From an uncultured Oribacterium sp. (GTDB lineage: Bacteria > Bacillota > Clostridia > Lachnospirales > Lachnospiraceae), in NCBI GenBank assembly GCA_946413525.1, contig CAMKKZ010000021.1, positions 1 through 64,000 of the forward strand: a stretch of DNA of 64,000 nt, read 5' to 3'. Shown in pieces: positions 52,104-60,028 of this stretch. Made by a program: the position numbers and the translations under genes. The notes beneath the pieces were generated by a model that saw nothing but the letters and a program-made list of their open reading frames with translations, did not search any database and was not told where the DNA came from. How positions within the stretch are numbered: the stretch's first letter is position 1; each line of letters begins with the position of its first letter.

Positions 52104-53111
52104 GTGAGGATTTGGTTTAACCACTGGTTCAGTACAGCTTACCATCTAATAAATCTGATGAGGAAAAAGGAGCCGGAACGCTTTGTCTTTATCGGTTCCG
52201 GTACCAACCCGGACTCCATTTACAAACAGGCATGCACCGAGTTTTATCTGGAGGATCAGGATGTTTCGGATGAAGAATATTTGAATTTCTGCCTGGAATT
52301 CTGCCTTGAGCATGGAATCGATGTCTTTGTGCCAAGGCACAATCTGGTTCAGATAATAAAAAACGCGGACAGCTTTGAGAAAATCGGGGTCAGACTCCTG
52401 GCCGAGAAGGATGGGGGGCTTGCGGAAACACTGGATGACAAGATGAAAACATATGAGCTAATCCAGTCCTTTCTTCCCGACCGGGTTCCACCGGCGAAAG
52501 AAGCAAACAGTGTTTCTGAGTTTGTGGAGGCCGTGCGCGGGCTTTCGGAATCCGGACGCCGCGTCTGTTATAAATTGATAATCGATGAGGGTGCCAGAAG
52601 CTTCCGGGTAATTGATGACAGAATCGAGGGCGCGTCAGGCATTTACAATAAGCCGGGCAGCAAGATCACAATGGAATCGACATTGAAGGTTTTGAAAGAA
52701 TATGATTTCAGGATCCCGCTGCTCGTCATGCCGTATCTTGAGGACGCTGAGATCAGCGTTGACTGCCTGAAAACCGCGTCCGGAAACATTATCATACCGA
52801 GATTCAAATCCGGGAAACGTTATTCTGAGGTCATTTTTGAAAAGGACATCATGGATGAATGCGGACAGATCATTGACCGGCTGAATCTGCAGATGCCTGC
52901 GAATATCCAGTATAAGAAGAGCGGGGGCAGGCCTTATCTTCTTGAGATTAATACGCGGATGTCCGGGGGGCTGCAATTATCCTGCGAGGCAAGCAAAATC
53001 AATGTCCCGATGATCGCGTTATACAAGCTGCTGGGCGAGGATGTGGACTGGAAATATCCTGATTTCAAGTCCAGAAAAGTGGCCAATATTGAAACACCAA
53101 TCTGCCTTTAA
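52104..53111 (+). CDS. ATP-grasp ligase of the Ter-associated module
   Basis: 335 residues from a GTG with AAGGAGG seven bases upstream. Features of the ATP-grasp fold: an N-terminal pre-ATP-grasp part (FIGSGTNPDSIY), ATP-binding lid region (KLIIDEGARSFRVI), VMPYLEDAEISVD and the metal-binding end PYLLEINTRMSGG (E and N ligands). ATP-grasp enzymes join a carboxylate to an amine or other nucleophile. This variant occurs beside StiP-PELOTA and HAD genes in the predicted Ter metabolite module. Substrate unknown. Separated from both neighbours by repeat elements rather than packed in an operon. Confidence 0.87.
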   Translation: MRIWFNHWFSTAYHLINLMRKKEPERFVFIGSGTNPDSIYKQACTEFYLEDQDVSDEEYLNFCLEFCLEHGIDVFVPRHNLVQIIKNADSFEKIGVRLLAEKDGGLAETLDDKMKTYELIQSFLPDRVPPAKEANSVSEFVEAVRGLSESGRRVCYKLIIDEGARSFRVIDDRIEGASGIYNKPGSKITMESTLKVLKEYDFRIPLLVMPYLEDAEISVDCLKTASGNIIIPRFKSGKRYSEVIFEKDIMDECGQIIDRLNLQMPANIQYKKSGGRPYLLEINTRMSGGLQLSCEASKINVPMIALYKLLGEDVDWKYPDFKSRKVANIETPICL

Positions 53112-53150
53112 ACGGCAGCAAGAGGGACAATCGACTGTGGTAAAGTATTA

Positions 53151-53231
53151 AAGGGCAAGCCTTTCATACTTCATTTGTGCCGCTGAAGCGACACAAATGG
53201 GACTCAACGCTTGCGGCATTAAGTCAAAGTA
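53151..53231 (+). repeat. Three-way-junction repeat, copy F
   Basis: A complete copy 40 bases past the ATP-grasp stop: CATACTT...AAGTATG outer stem, CATTTGTG/CACAAATG hairpin and CGCttgcGGC hairpin. A MITE is inserted at its right edge. Confidence 0.88.
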
Positions 53232-53334
53232 TGATTCGCCAGTCAAAAGTCCTTTACTATACCATATTCAGTTGTTAAAACCATAAGATAAATACTTTAT
53301 ACTGTATGCATCGAGACTTTTGACCGATGAATCA
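53232..53334 (+). mobile_element. 103-bp MITE-like element, copy 2
   Basis: 101 of 103 positions equal copy 1. Flanks are AGTA on the left and TGTA on the right, so the target duplication is imperfect or the left flank was altered by the repeat it abuts. Confidence 0.85.
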
Positions 53335-53337
53335 TGT

Positions 53338-53528
53338 ATGCGAGAGATACGTGACTTCACCCGGGTGTAAACTTTGCCGGAAAGACAAGCCTTCAATTCT
53401 ATGGCTGCGGCTTCACCCGGCTTCAAACTATGCGAGAGTTGTGGGACTTCGCCTGATTAAACATTGCCATAGGGATGCGGCTTCGCCAGACTTTAAACAA
53501 TGCGAGGGATGCGACTTCAATTCAATGG
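53338..53528 (+). repeat. Degenerate tandem repeat before the HAD gene
   Basis: About five units of 34-40 bp containing GCGACTTC or GCGGCTTCnCC, AAACnATGC and GAG motifs. An 80-codon open frame crosses them from the MITE ATG but looks like repeat read-through, not a gene. Confidence 0.65.
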
Positions 53529-53571
53529 AGGCGCTCATTATCAGAAAGCTTCGAGGTGTGCTTACGCTGAA

Positions 53572-54567
53572 ATGAAAAAAATACTTTTTACATGCGATTT
53601 GGATAATACACTGATTCATTCATATAAGCATAAGCGGAATTATGATATCTGCATTGAATGGATCAAGGGGAAGGAGCAGGGATTCATCAGCGCGGAAGCC
53701 GGAAGGAAAATCAGACTTATAAAAGAACAGGCGATTTTTGTTCCTTTTACCACGAGGTCCGTTGCCCAATACTTAAGGATACAGTGGCCGGAAAACGGAA
53801 TTCCCGAGCAGGCCATTACAACAAACGGGGCTATCCAGCTGCAGGAAACCGGAACCAAAATTGGAACCGGAACGGGATCCGAAACTGGAATCAGAACGGG
53901 TTCCGAAATTGGAATTAGAACGGGATCTGAAATTGGAACCAGAAGCGGGATTGGTGCCGGAACCGGAATTGGAACGAGAGCTGGAATTGAAATCATAACG
54001 GGATCCGAAATTGAAACTGAAAATGGAACCGGAATTGGAATTAGAACTGAAACCGAATCCGGAACTGAACCCATATCTTTATCCATATCAGAAAACTATA
54101 TGGATAAAGCATGGCTGCATGAAAGCGAGCTCATTCTGGAAGCTTATAAGGACGAACTGACAAGGATGTTGAACCTGCTGGAAGAGGATGTTGACTATAT
54201 CCGGTGCCGGCTTGTTGATGACATGTATGTTTTTTCATACTGCCGGAACGAAGTCGATGCCGCTGAAAAAGCAAGGGGATACAGCGGGAAAACATCCCTG
54301 TCAGTGCTTTCTTCCGGGAAAAAGATTTACTTTTTGCCGCCCGAATTCAACAAGGGAAATGCCCTGGACAGGCTGAAGCGAAATGTCTCGCCGGATTACG
54401 TGATAGCGGCCGGCGACAGTGAAATGGATATCCCGATGCTGGAAAGGGCTGATCTGGCATTTTGTAAAGCTGAAATAACGGGCAGGGTACAGAACAAAAA
54501 TAAAATGATATTTCAAAATGAGGACGATTTGCTGGATAGCGTAATGAATGTTCTGGTCTCCGTTTAG
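53572..54567 (+). CDS. HAD-superfamily hydrolase with a repeat insertion
   Basis: 331 residues; ribosome site weak (GAGGTG). Motif I is TCDLDNTLIHS (Asp9, Asp11), motif II region FTTRS (Thr in TTR), and the motif III/IV end is AAGDSEMDIPML. The C2-type cap belongs to the sucrose-phosphatase/Cof branch. Residues about 93-167 are a low-complexity insert of eight-residue units (TGSEIGIR type) lying in the cap region. In Ter-associated modules a HAD phosphatase of this kind is predicted to remove phosphate from the metabolite built by the PRTase and ATP-grasp enzymes. The order StiP, ATP-grasp, HAD on one strand supports that reading. Confidence 0.85.
   Translation: MKKILFTCDLDNTLIHSYKHKRNYDICIEWIKGKEQGFISAEAGRKIRLIKEQAIFVPFTTRSVAQYLRIQWPENGIPEQAITTNGAIQLQETGTKIGTGTGSETGIRTGSEIGIRTGSEIGTRSGIGAGTGIGTRAGIEIITGSEIETENGTGIGIRTETESGTEPISLSISENYMDKAWLHESELILEAYKDELTRMLNLLEEDVDYIRCRLVDDMYVFSYCRNEVDAAEKARGYSGKTSLSVLSSGKKIYFLPPEFNKGNALDRLKRNVSPDYVIAAGDSEMDIPMLERADLAFCKAEITGRVQNKNKMIFQNEDDLLDSVMNVLVSV
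53850..54075 (+). repeat. 24-bp coding repeat in the HAD gene
   Basis: Three tandem 24-bp units (TGSEIGIR variants) followed by scrambled copies of GGAACC, GGAATT and GAAACT words. It is built almost entirely of G, A, I, T, E and R codons. Confidence 0.85.
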
Positions 54568-54601
54568 CATACAGTGTCGTCGTAGTGTTTTTATTAGTTA
54601 A

Positions 54602-54658
54602 TGAGCCGCTGAGTATTGATACAGTTTGGAAAGTGATTAGCTACGCGGCTCAATTTGT
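54602..54658 (+). terminator. Possible terminator hairpin after the HAD gene
   Basis: TGAGCCGC (54602-54609) pairs with GCGGCTCA (54645-54652) across a long loop and is followed by ATTTGTG. It is weak, as the loop is 35 bases and the T run is short. Confidence 0.35.
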
Positions 54659-54793
54659 GTTCATTTTATTGCAATTATAATGGAATACGCTTTCCAAAGA
54701 TGTGACAAGCCTTACCGATACCTTAGGGAGCAATATGGATTTCAAAAAGGGCACCAATGTTTACCTCGCATGTGTAAAAACCAGTGACAAGGC

Positions 54794-55138
54794 TCATTGC
54801 TGCGGATTGATAAATTTGTATTTCTCTTTTCCGAAACCGCTGATGGCCTGGATCAAACCTGCATCTTTTAATTTAGTGATGAGGTTGCCTGCCGCAGTAA
54901 TAGCCTTAACTTTTTGTATTTTATACGCTCAACAGCTTGTTTTCGTTGGTAAAGCATCAATGATTTCATCCAACCTTGGCAAAGATGCTCCACATGCATT
55001 CAGGATGTCATTTTGCTTTTTGTCAAGCTTGTAGCGACGCTTATATTTTTCTGTACTGAGATTTCTGTCAGCAGTTATGGCATCTATTCTGTCAAATTGA
55101 GCAGGTACAGTAAAGTTCTTTTTGTCATATGAATTCAT
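54794..55138 (-). pseudogene. Fragment with a winged-helix C-terminus (possibly Fic-related), broken
   Basis: Reads MNSYDKKNFTVPAQFDRIDA, stops at TGA 54929-54931, then continues in the same frame with ITAAGNLITKLKDAGLI and GFGKEKYKFI to a final TGA at 54794. The second part looks like the DNA-binding wing that ends many Fic/DOC proteins. The start overlaps the end of the pglZ remnant. One in-frame stop makes it a likely pseudogene. Family assignment is weak. Confidence 0.4.
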
Positions 55139-55712
55139 ATCTCTGGTGGATTCGGCTTTCATCATTCATATTCTCCAGCACTAGACCCTTTGCTGTGATA
55201 AGCTTCACCATCGGAATGATCATCTCCTGCAGTGATGAACCGCCATGGACATAGTGCATACCGCCCGCCTGCTTCTTAATAATGTCTTCTCTCATCGGTG
55301 TCGTTACATAAATGCTGTTGAACGCGCTTAGGTAGGCCAGAAACCTGCTCACAAGCGTCTCATTGACCCTATACTCAGCTTTAGACGGCACATTCAATAG
55401 TGATAACAGGGCTTCATCCTCTCTTCGCAGATCCGCGGAATGGACAGGCCGGCAATCCTTTCATCCGGCATGCCGTCCTCAATCTTCCCGATCATCCAGC
55501 TCAGATTATTTTCAAAAAATCAGGCAGCGCGTCACACTCCAGAATATCCTCCAAACGAATCTGCCAGATAATGATGGGGCCTTCAATTCCGAAGAAAGCT
55601 TCCCGGCAAACGCGTCATAAAAAGCCTTGCTCTCATCATTATTCATCAGGTGTTTCCTTCCCATTCCGGCAAACATGGCATTCAGTTTATCCTGTATTTC
55701 TTTCAGAGCCAT
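55125..55712 (-). pseudogene. pglZ: BREX pglZ remnant, multiply deleted
   Basis: Three pieces of one protein lie in order. The N-terminus (MALKEIQDKLNAMFAGMGRK) starts at 55712. A middle piece reads EDILECDALPDFLK and MIGKIEDGMPDERIAGLSIP after a frame change. The C-terminus ends with AGGMHYVHGGSSLQEMIIP. These match PglZ, the alkaline-phosphatase-fold protein of BREX phage defence, which normally has about 850 residues. Less than a quarter is left, with a frameshift and stops, so it cannot be functional. The start overlaps the stop of the PIN-like gene by one base, as in a translated operon. Confidence 0.75.
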
Positions 55713-56232
55713 TATCGATCCCTTCTTCTTTTCACAAGTTTTTCTGGCTGCAAATCATTTTCTAATTTTTTTTGAAGATTTGAAATGTGATGATCCAGGC
55801 TCCATATGCTGACTCCTTCAGAAGTTCCTGACACTCTTTTCCGAAATCTGTCATACTGGTACACAATAGAAATGTCACCCGTCCCAATTTGCATATTACC
55901 ACCGATTTCTGTGAACTTTTCCGATATAAATCCAATCTGTTCTTCCGTCAATCCATCCATACATAACATCCATGGAGCCTTGTTATTTCTTGATCTATCA
56001 AGAAACTCCGCAAATTGTCTAGCGCAACGTTTCCGTTCGTTATCGTTATTTTTAATCTGAGCAATATGGTTTCCAACTTCAATCATTGGGCGAATGGAAT
56101 AATTAGTTTTTCCCCACTGTCGATCCGTTCTCTGAACTCCTCCTTTATCTTTTCAGAATCCTCTGCATTTGAATGCGCTGGTATTTTCAGTAATTCGTCT
56201 AATATTCCTGTATCAAGAAATGTATATATCAT
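55712..56232 (-). pseudogene. PIN-like nuclease gene with a frameshift
   Basis: The ATG at 56232 overlaps the ATPase stop (ATGA). Frame 1 gives MIYTFLDTGILDELLKIP (acidic D7) to KLIIPFAQ and a TGA near 56086. Frame 2 continues EVGNHIAQIKNN, GTGDISIVYQYDRF and ends at 55712. Together they look like one PIN-type RNase of about 170 residues (LDTG, EVGNH, GD motifs). The break could be a mutation, a sequencing error or an ATGA-coupled pair of short proteins. It is probably the effector partner of the ATPase. Confidence 0.6.
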
Positions 56233-57503
56233 GCATTCACCTCAAGCCAGCCTGGCAGTGGTTCCTGAACACCGTCTTTCATAATGAGTTGATCATTTTC
56301 TTCTGCCGAACCAATTCCTCCAGAGGCCAGGATATATGCGTGGTTTTCCATATCAATAAATGGTATTATATTGCTTGAACCTTTCTCGTCATCCCGATAT
56401 ACTACCGATACACCAAGTATGGTTTGTCCACTCAAACTGTTTAACAATGAGACATTATGTGTGGTTATGAGAATATCCACTTTTCTCTCTTTATTTATTT
56501 TGAGCATCCATGATATCAGAGATTTGGCACGGTTTGGATGTAATCCATTATCAACTTCATCAATAATAATAAGACTTCCTTCTTTTTCTCCCAGAAGAGC
56601 CGCTATTACCGCAATGGCACGTAATGTGCCTGCTGACAATTGATTAGCGTATATTTTGCCATAGGAAGACATATATTTTTCTTCCAGGTAAAATAGCACA
56701 TCTCCATTTCCCGGGAAAAGAAATCCGATATTGCGAATTTCATTTTCCGGCAATTGACGGATAATATTCAGCAGGGTCTCTTTATTGTCAGGATTCTCGC
56801 ACAATGCATTTAATGCCGCAGACAGATTGGAACAATCATGTTTCAAGATACTATCGCTAATCCTGCAATATCCTCCAATAACATCCGGATTTGGAGACAA
56901 GACAAGTATTTTTCTCAAATTGTTCAAAACAAGATTGACATATTCTAGATTTTCAGTCATAACAGAGCCTTTTTCCAAAGGCTGATTCTTTAACTGTGGT
57001 AAAACTGCTGTATCGCGAAGGCAGATAATTTCCGGATTGGGTCCTTGCTTCCCGTTCCGTATTGCTACTTGAATGTTGGCACTTTTTGCTTCCCTTACTG
57101 GCTTTGTTGAAAAAATTCTGTTTCCTGTACTTACCATTTTTCCGTTCGAGACAATAGACAGACTTTCCGATTCAACATAAATCCTATCTCCAACTTTAAT
57201 TTTAATTTTATACAGGAGATCATTATTTGTATTTAAGTCCACCAGACATCCCAATCCAAAGGAAGCTGATTTAAACCGGCAGCATCCTTTACTTCCTCCA
57301 CGGACAAAGCTTTCAGAATTCCTGGAACCATCCAGAATTGTGGCAAGATCCTTTCCAGTTGCAATTTCAGAAAGAATCTCTATTCCCTCAATGGCATTAC
57401 TCTTTCCGGAGGCATTTGTTCCAATCAGGATGCTGATATCCTCCAGGAACAGTTCTGCTTTCTGAAAACCCTTAAAATTCTCAAACCAAAACCCTTTCAG
57501 CAT
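56229..57503 (-). CDS. AAA (AAA_21/OLD-like) ATPase inside the BREX remnant
   Basis: 424 residues. The ATG at 57503 follows GGAGGTGAACAGC; the frame is open further up but enters the pglX remnant. Walker A is IGTNASGKSN (near 25-34), the signature is NQLSAGTLRAIAV, Walker B is SLIIIDEVDNGLHP, and ITTHNVSLLNSL closes the ABC-like ATPase. Single-gene SMC-like ATPases of this type act with a nuclease partner in abortive defence systems; here a PIN-like gene overlaps its stop by four bases. It is the only undamaged gene in the locus and is AT-richer than the surrounding chromosome, consistent with transfer. Confidence 0.88.
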   Translation of the reverse strand: MLKGFWFENFKGFQKAELFLEDISILIGTNASGKSNAIEGIEILSEIATGKDLATILDGSRNSESFVRGGSKGCCRFKSASFGLGCLVDLNTNNDLLYKIKIKVGDRIYVESESLSIVSNGKMVSTGNRIFSTKPVREAKSANIQVAIRNGKQGPNPEIICLRDTAVLPQLKNQPLEKGSVMTENLEYVNLVLNNLRKILVLSPNPDVIGGYCRISDSILKHDCSNLSAALNALCENPDNKETLLNIIRQLPENEIRNIGFLFPGNGDVLFYLEEKYMSSYGKIYANQLSAGTLRAIAVIAALLGEKEGSLIIIDEVDNGLHPNRAKSLISWMLKINKERKVDILITTHNVSLLNSLSGQTILGVSVVYRDDEKGSSNIIPFIDMENHAYILASGGIGSAEENDQLIMKDGVQEPLPGWLEVNA

Positions 57504-57519
57504 GCTGTTCACCTCCCTC

Positions 57520-58104
57520 CTACAGCTTTGCCAACAGATCAATGGCCTGCTTCTTCTTTCCTTCGGCCGAGACCTCCACGCCCTGAAACATCCGATAATT
57601 TTTCTTAACGCCGTCATCCAGATCCATCGGAATCCTTTGGGCCACTGCCCTGGCTGGGATCGATGCACAAAATGTCCTCCGGCGTCAGGCTCTTACAATC
57701 CGCCCGGATCTGTACCAGCTTCGCCTATACCTCCGTCTCCTGCTCCGCCTCCGGCAGCTAATATTTCCAACCGAAATCCTTCTCGATTTCCTGCTCGCTC
57801 CAGCTATCTCCATTTGCCAGGTGATGCTCCACCCACAGCCTGCCCAGGCTGTTTTCCAACATATAACAGACAATCCAGTCCGGTGTAGGCATCTGCGTAA
57901 CTGCCGGAATCTCCTTGTAATCTTGCCCTTCTTTGCAAAGGCTTTTGCCTTCAGCTCGGTATTGCAGTACTGATATGTCCTGCCGATAATTTCTACCTGG
58001 CTGCCTTTATTGACATTGAAATCGCTCTCAGGTATCGCGGAAATATAGTTCTTACTCGCCACATAAAACTGCAAGGTCCGATATGCTTTCAGATATTTAC
58101 CCAT
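57520..58104 (-). pseudogene. pglX: BREX pglX (adenine methyltransferase) remnant
   Basis: Begins MGKYLKAYRTLQFYVASKN at 58104 and reaches [16 protein letters not shown]. It changes frame to [20 protein letters not shown] and [12 protein letters not shown], passes two in-frame TAG codons, reaches LTPEDILCIDPSQGSG (a decayed DPxxGSG methyltransferase motif I), then jumps to the C-terminal DDGVKKNYRMFQGVEV and stops at TAG 57520. Normal PglX has about 1200 residues. Large internal deletions and several frame breaks are evident. Confidence 0.75.
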
Positions 58105-58131
58105 AATGAAGAACTCAATATGGGGCAGCCG

Positions 58132-59814
58132 TCAACCCTCCTCCCCCTCCCCGTCCTGCCGCTCCTGTATCTCCGCCTGCCTTTCCAATCCGACTTTCTG
58201 GAACCAGTCCAGAAACTCTTCCATACGGACCTTTCCTCCGGCCATGAGAAATTTTCCAAGAATATCCATGACCTTCATCTGCTGTTCCCTGCTCATGGCC
58301 CGGATGCTTCCTCCGATCCTGGAAAGGTTCCGCAGGGCTTTTTCGGCAATCTGGGGAAAGGTCTCCGCCCCGGTGGATTCCAGCACGGAAAACACCGCGT
58401 TCACAAATTCCTCCCTGTCCCGGAGATTCACGCCGGAAAGCCAGTCCCGGAAGCTCCTTTCAAAAAGGCGGCTGTCCGACTTCCTCCCCTCCGCTTCCAC
58501 GATCCGGCAGCCCATGACCTCCCAGCTCAGAAGATCATGCTGCATGATGCTGTTCCTGTTGGAGCTGCGGATGACAAGGGGTTCCACCGCCTGCCCGAAC
58601 ATGATTCCGACGATTGATTCATCCGGGATAATGCTCATGATCCTGCCCTGGATCTCCAGGTATCCCTCGGAAGACAGCACCTCATCCGGGAAGCCCGGTC
58701 CATCATTGGAATAAATCTTCGAAATCCTGTCCCTTGTATCTTTTGAGCAGAATGCAGCCGCGTAAACGGCAAAATTCCCTCCCTTTGAGTGTCCTCCAAC
58801 CATGATCGGCGACTCGCCCCTGTATTTCCGGGCAATGTAATCAAGATACTCCGCGGCACTTCTCTGCCCCCTGGTAGGCCCCGACAGGCAAAGTCGGCAG
58901 TCCTCCTTCCAGCCCGCAAGGGATGTGTCCGTCCCCCGGAAAGCAATGTAGATGCCCGCTTCCCCAAGGTGAAAAGTCGTGGCGGAAAACTGTACGGCAG
59001 CGTCTCTGGACAGAATATTGACATAATCCGAAAGCACCACGTTCCGGAAGCGCTCCCCAACGGCCATCTTCCGAAGCAAAAAAGGCGCCAGCCTCGTAAA
59101 GGAAATCCTTTTCCTGATTTCCTCATCCGTATGCATGGAGAAATAGATTTCGTTAAGCTCCCAGATCTCAGCCTGCTCCACCTCATTCCCGCTTTCATAT
59201 CCCGTTACGGCTTCATCCCGGCCCTCGTCTCCGGCTCCAATTCCCTTCCGGCCCTCGTCCCCGGCTCCCATTCCGCCCCGGCTCTCATCTCCGGCTTCCT
59301 TTTCGTTCCAGCCTTCGTCTCCGACTTCCATTCCGCCACGGCCCTCGTCCCCGGCTCCCATTCCGTTCCAGTTATCCGCACCTGTTATCTTTCCGATTCG
59401 GCCCCCGTCTCCGTCCGACTTTCCGCCACGGCCCTCGTCCCCGGCTTCCTTTTCGTTCCAGCCATCCGCAGCTGCTATCTTTCCGATTCGACTCCCGTCT
59501 CCGACCGCCTTTCCACCCTGGCTATCCTCACCTGCTTCATTATCATTCCAGCCCTCAATTCCGGCTACCCTTCCGTTCCGGCCCTCATCTCCGGCATCTT
59601 TTCCATTCCAACCCTCGTCCCTGAAAACTTTTCCGTTCCGGCTTTCAGTTTCCTCTCTCCAAAATCCGAAAATCGGCCCCTCTTTCCTTTCCAGCACTCC
59701 CTCAAAGTCCGTATAGCAAAGCTGCGAAAGGATAATATTATCCACCATGTTAAAAGCATCTCTGGAAAAAGGCAGATCCCCTCTCCAATCCAGATAATCA
59801 TTCATATTCGCCAT
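58132..59814 (-). CDS. DUF2974 (Mbeg1-like) lipase-fold protein with a long repeat insertion
   Basis: 560 residues. Residues 1-45 (MANMNDYLDWRGDLPFSRDA, FNMVDNIILSQLCYTDF) and 205-420 match the DUF2974 family: IYIAFRGTD, the nucleophile elbow GGHSKGGNFAVYA (near 337-345) and NDGPGF. The alpha/beta-hydrolase fold suggests a lipase or esterase, but substrates are unknown. Residues about 51-205 are an insertion of G, D, E, W and R-rich units (AGDEGRGGM, GWNEKEAGDE) that splits the domain after its first helix. The ATG follows an unbroken run of eight G that serves as or replaces the ribosome site. The last part (about 440-560) is helical. Confidence 0.88.
   Translation of the reverse strand: MANMNDYLDWRGDLPFSRDAFNMVDNIILSQLCYTDFEGVLERKEGPIFGFWREETESRNGKVFRDEGWNGKDAGDEGRNGRVAGIEGWNDNEAGEDSQGGKAVGDGSRIGKIAAADGWNEKEAGDEGRGGKSDGDGGRIGKITGADNWNGMGAGDEGRGGMEVGDEGWNEKEAGDESRGGMGAGDEGRKGIGAGDEGRDEAVTGYESGNEVEQAEIWELNEIYFSMHTDEEIRKRISFTRLAPFLLRKMAVGERFRNVVLSDYVNILSRDAAVQFSATTFHLGEAGIYIAFRGTDTSLAGWKEDCRLCLSGPTRGQRSAAEYLDYIARKYRGESPIMVGGHSKGGNFAVYAAAFCSKDTRDRISKIYSNDGPGFPDEVLSSEGYLEIQGRIMSIIPDESIVGIMFGQAVEPLVIRSSNRNSIMQHDLLSWEVMGCRIVEAEGRKSDSRLFERSFRDWLSGVNLRDREEFVNAVFSVLESTGAETFPQIAEKALRNLSRIGGSIRAMSREQQMKVMDILGKFLMAGGKVRMEEFLDWFQKVGLERQAEIQERQDGEGEEG
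59200..59660 (-). repeat. Coding repeats (GDEGRGGM / GWNEKEAGD) in the DUF2974 gene
   Basis: About fifteen degenerate units of 8-10 residues in two interleaved types, all in frame. The DNA words are built on CCGGC, TTCC and GTCTCCGGC. The insertion adds about 155 residues to the protein. Confidence 0.85.
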
Positions 59815-59820
59815 GGAATA

Positions 59821-59828
59821 CCCCCCCC
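59821..59828 (-). repeat. G8 homopolymer at the ribosome site of the DUF2974 gene
   Basis: Eight consecutive G on the coding strand, six bases before the ATG at 59814, in the place of the Shine-Dalgarno sequence. Such tracts change length easily during replication. Confidence 0.9.
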
Positions 59829-59929
59829 GCTTTTCCGCTAATGCTTATTACCCTTACAATTCTATCCTATCTATCGTATTTCTGTTACGCATCCAATTCC
59901 GCATCTATTTCTGCATTCAGTTCCGGAAC

Positions 59930-60028
59930 TCATTTTGTGAACTTTTCAATGCGCTTTACGTTAATGCTTTTTTACATATCTCATTTTGTAAACTTTCTAA
60001 TGCGCTTTAAGCTAATGCTTTTTTCCAT
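59930..60028. repeat. 51-bp tandem duplication at the 3' end of the ABC permease gene
   Basis: TCATTTTGTnAACTTT...AATGCGCTTTA...TAATGCTTTTTT occurs at 59930 and again at 59981. The second copy contains the last 16 codons and stop of the permease; the first lies just outside it. Confidence 0.9.

Noticed and set aside
53327-53575. 82-codon open frame starting at the MITE ATG
   Set aside because: It reads through a degenerate tandem repeat, has no ribosome site and no sensible protein composition; it exists because the MITE end carries an ATG.
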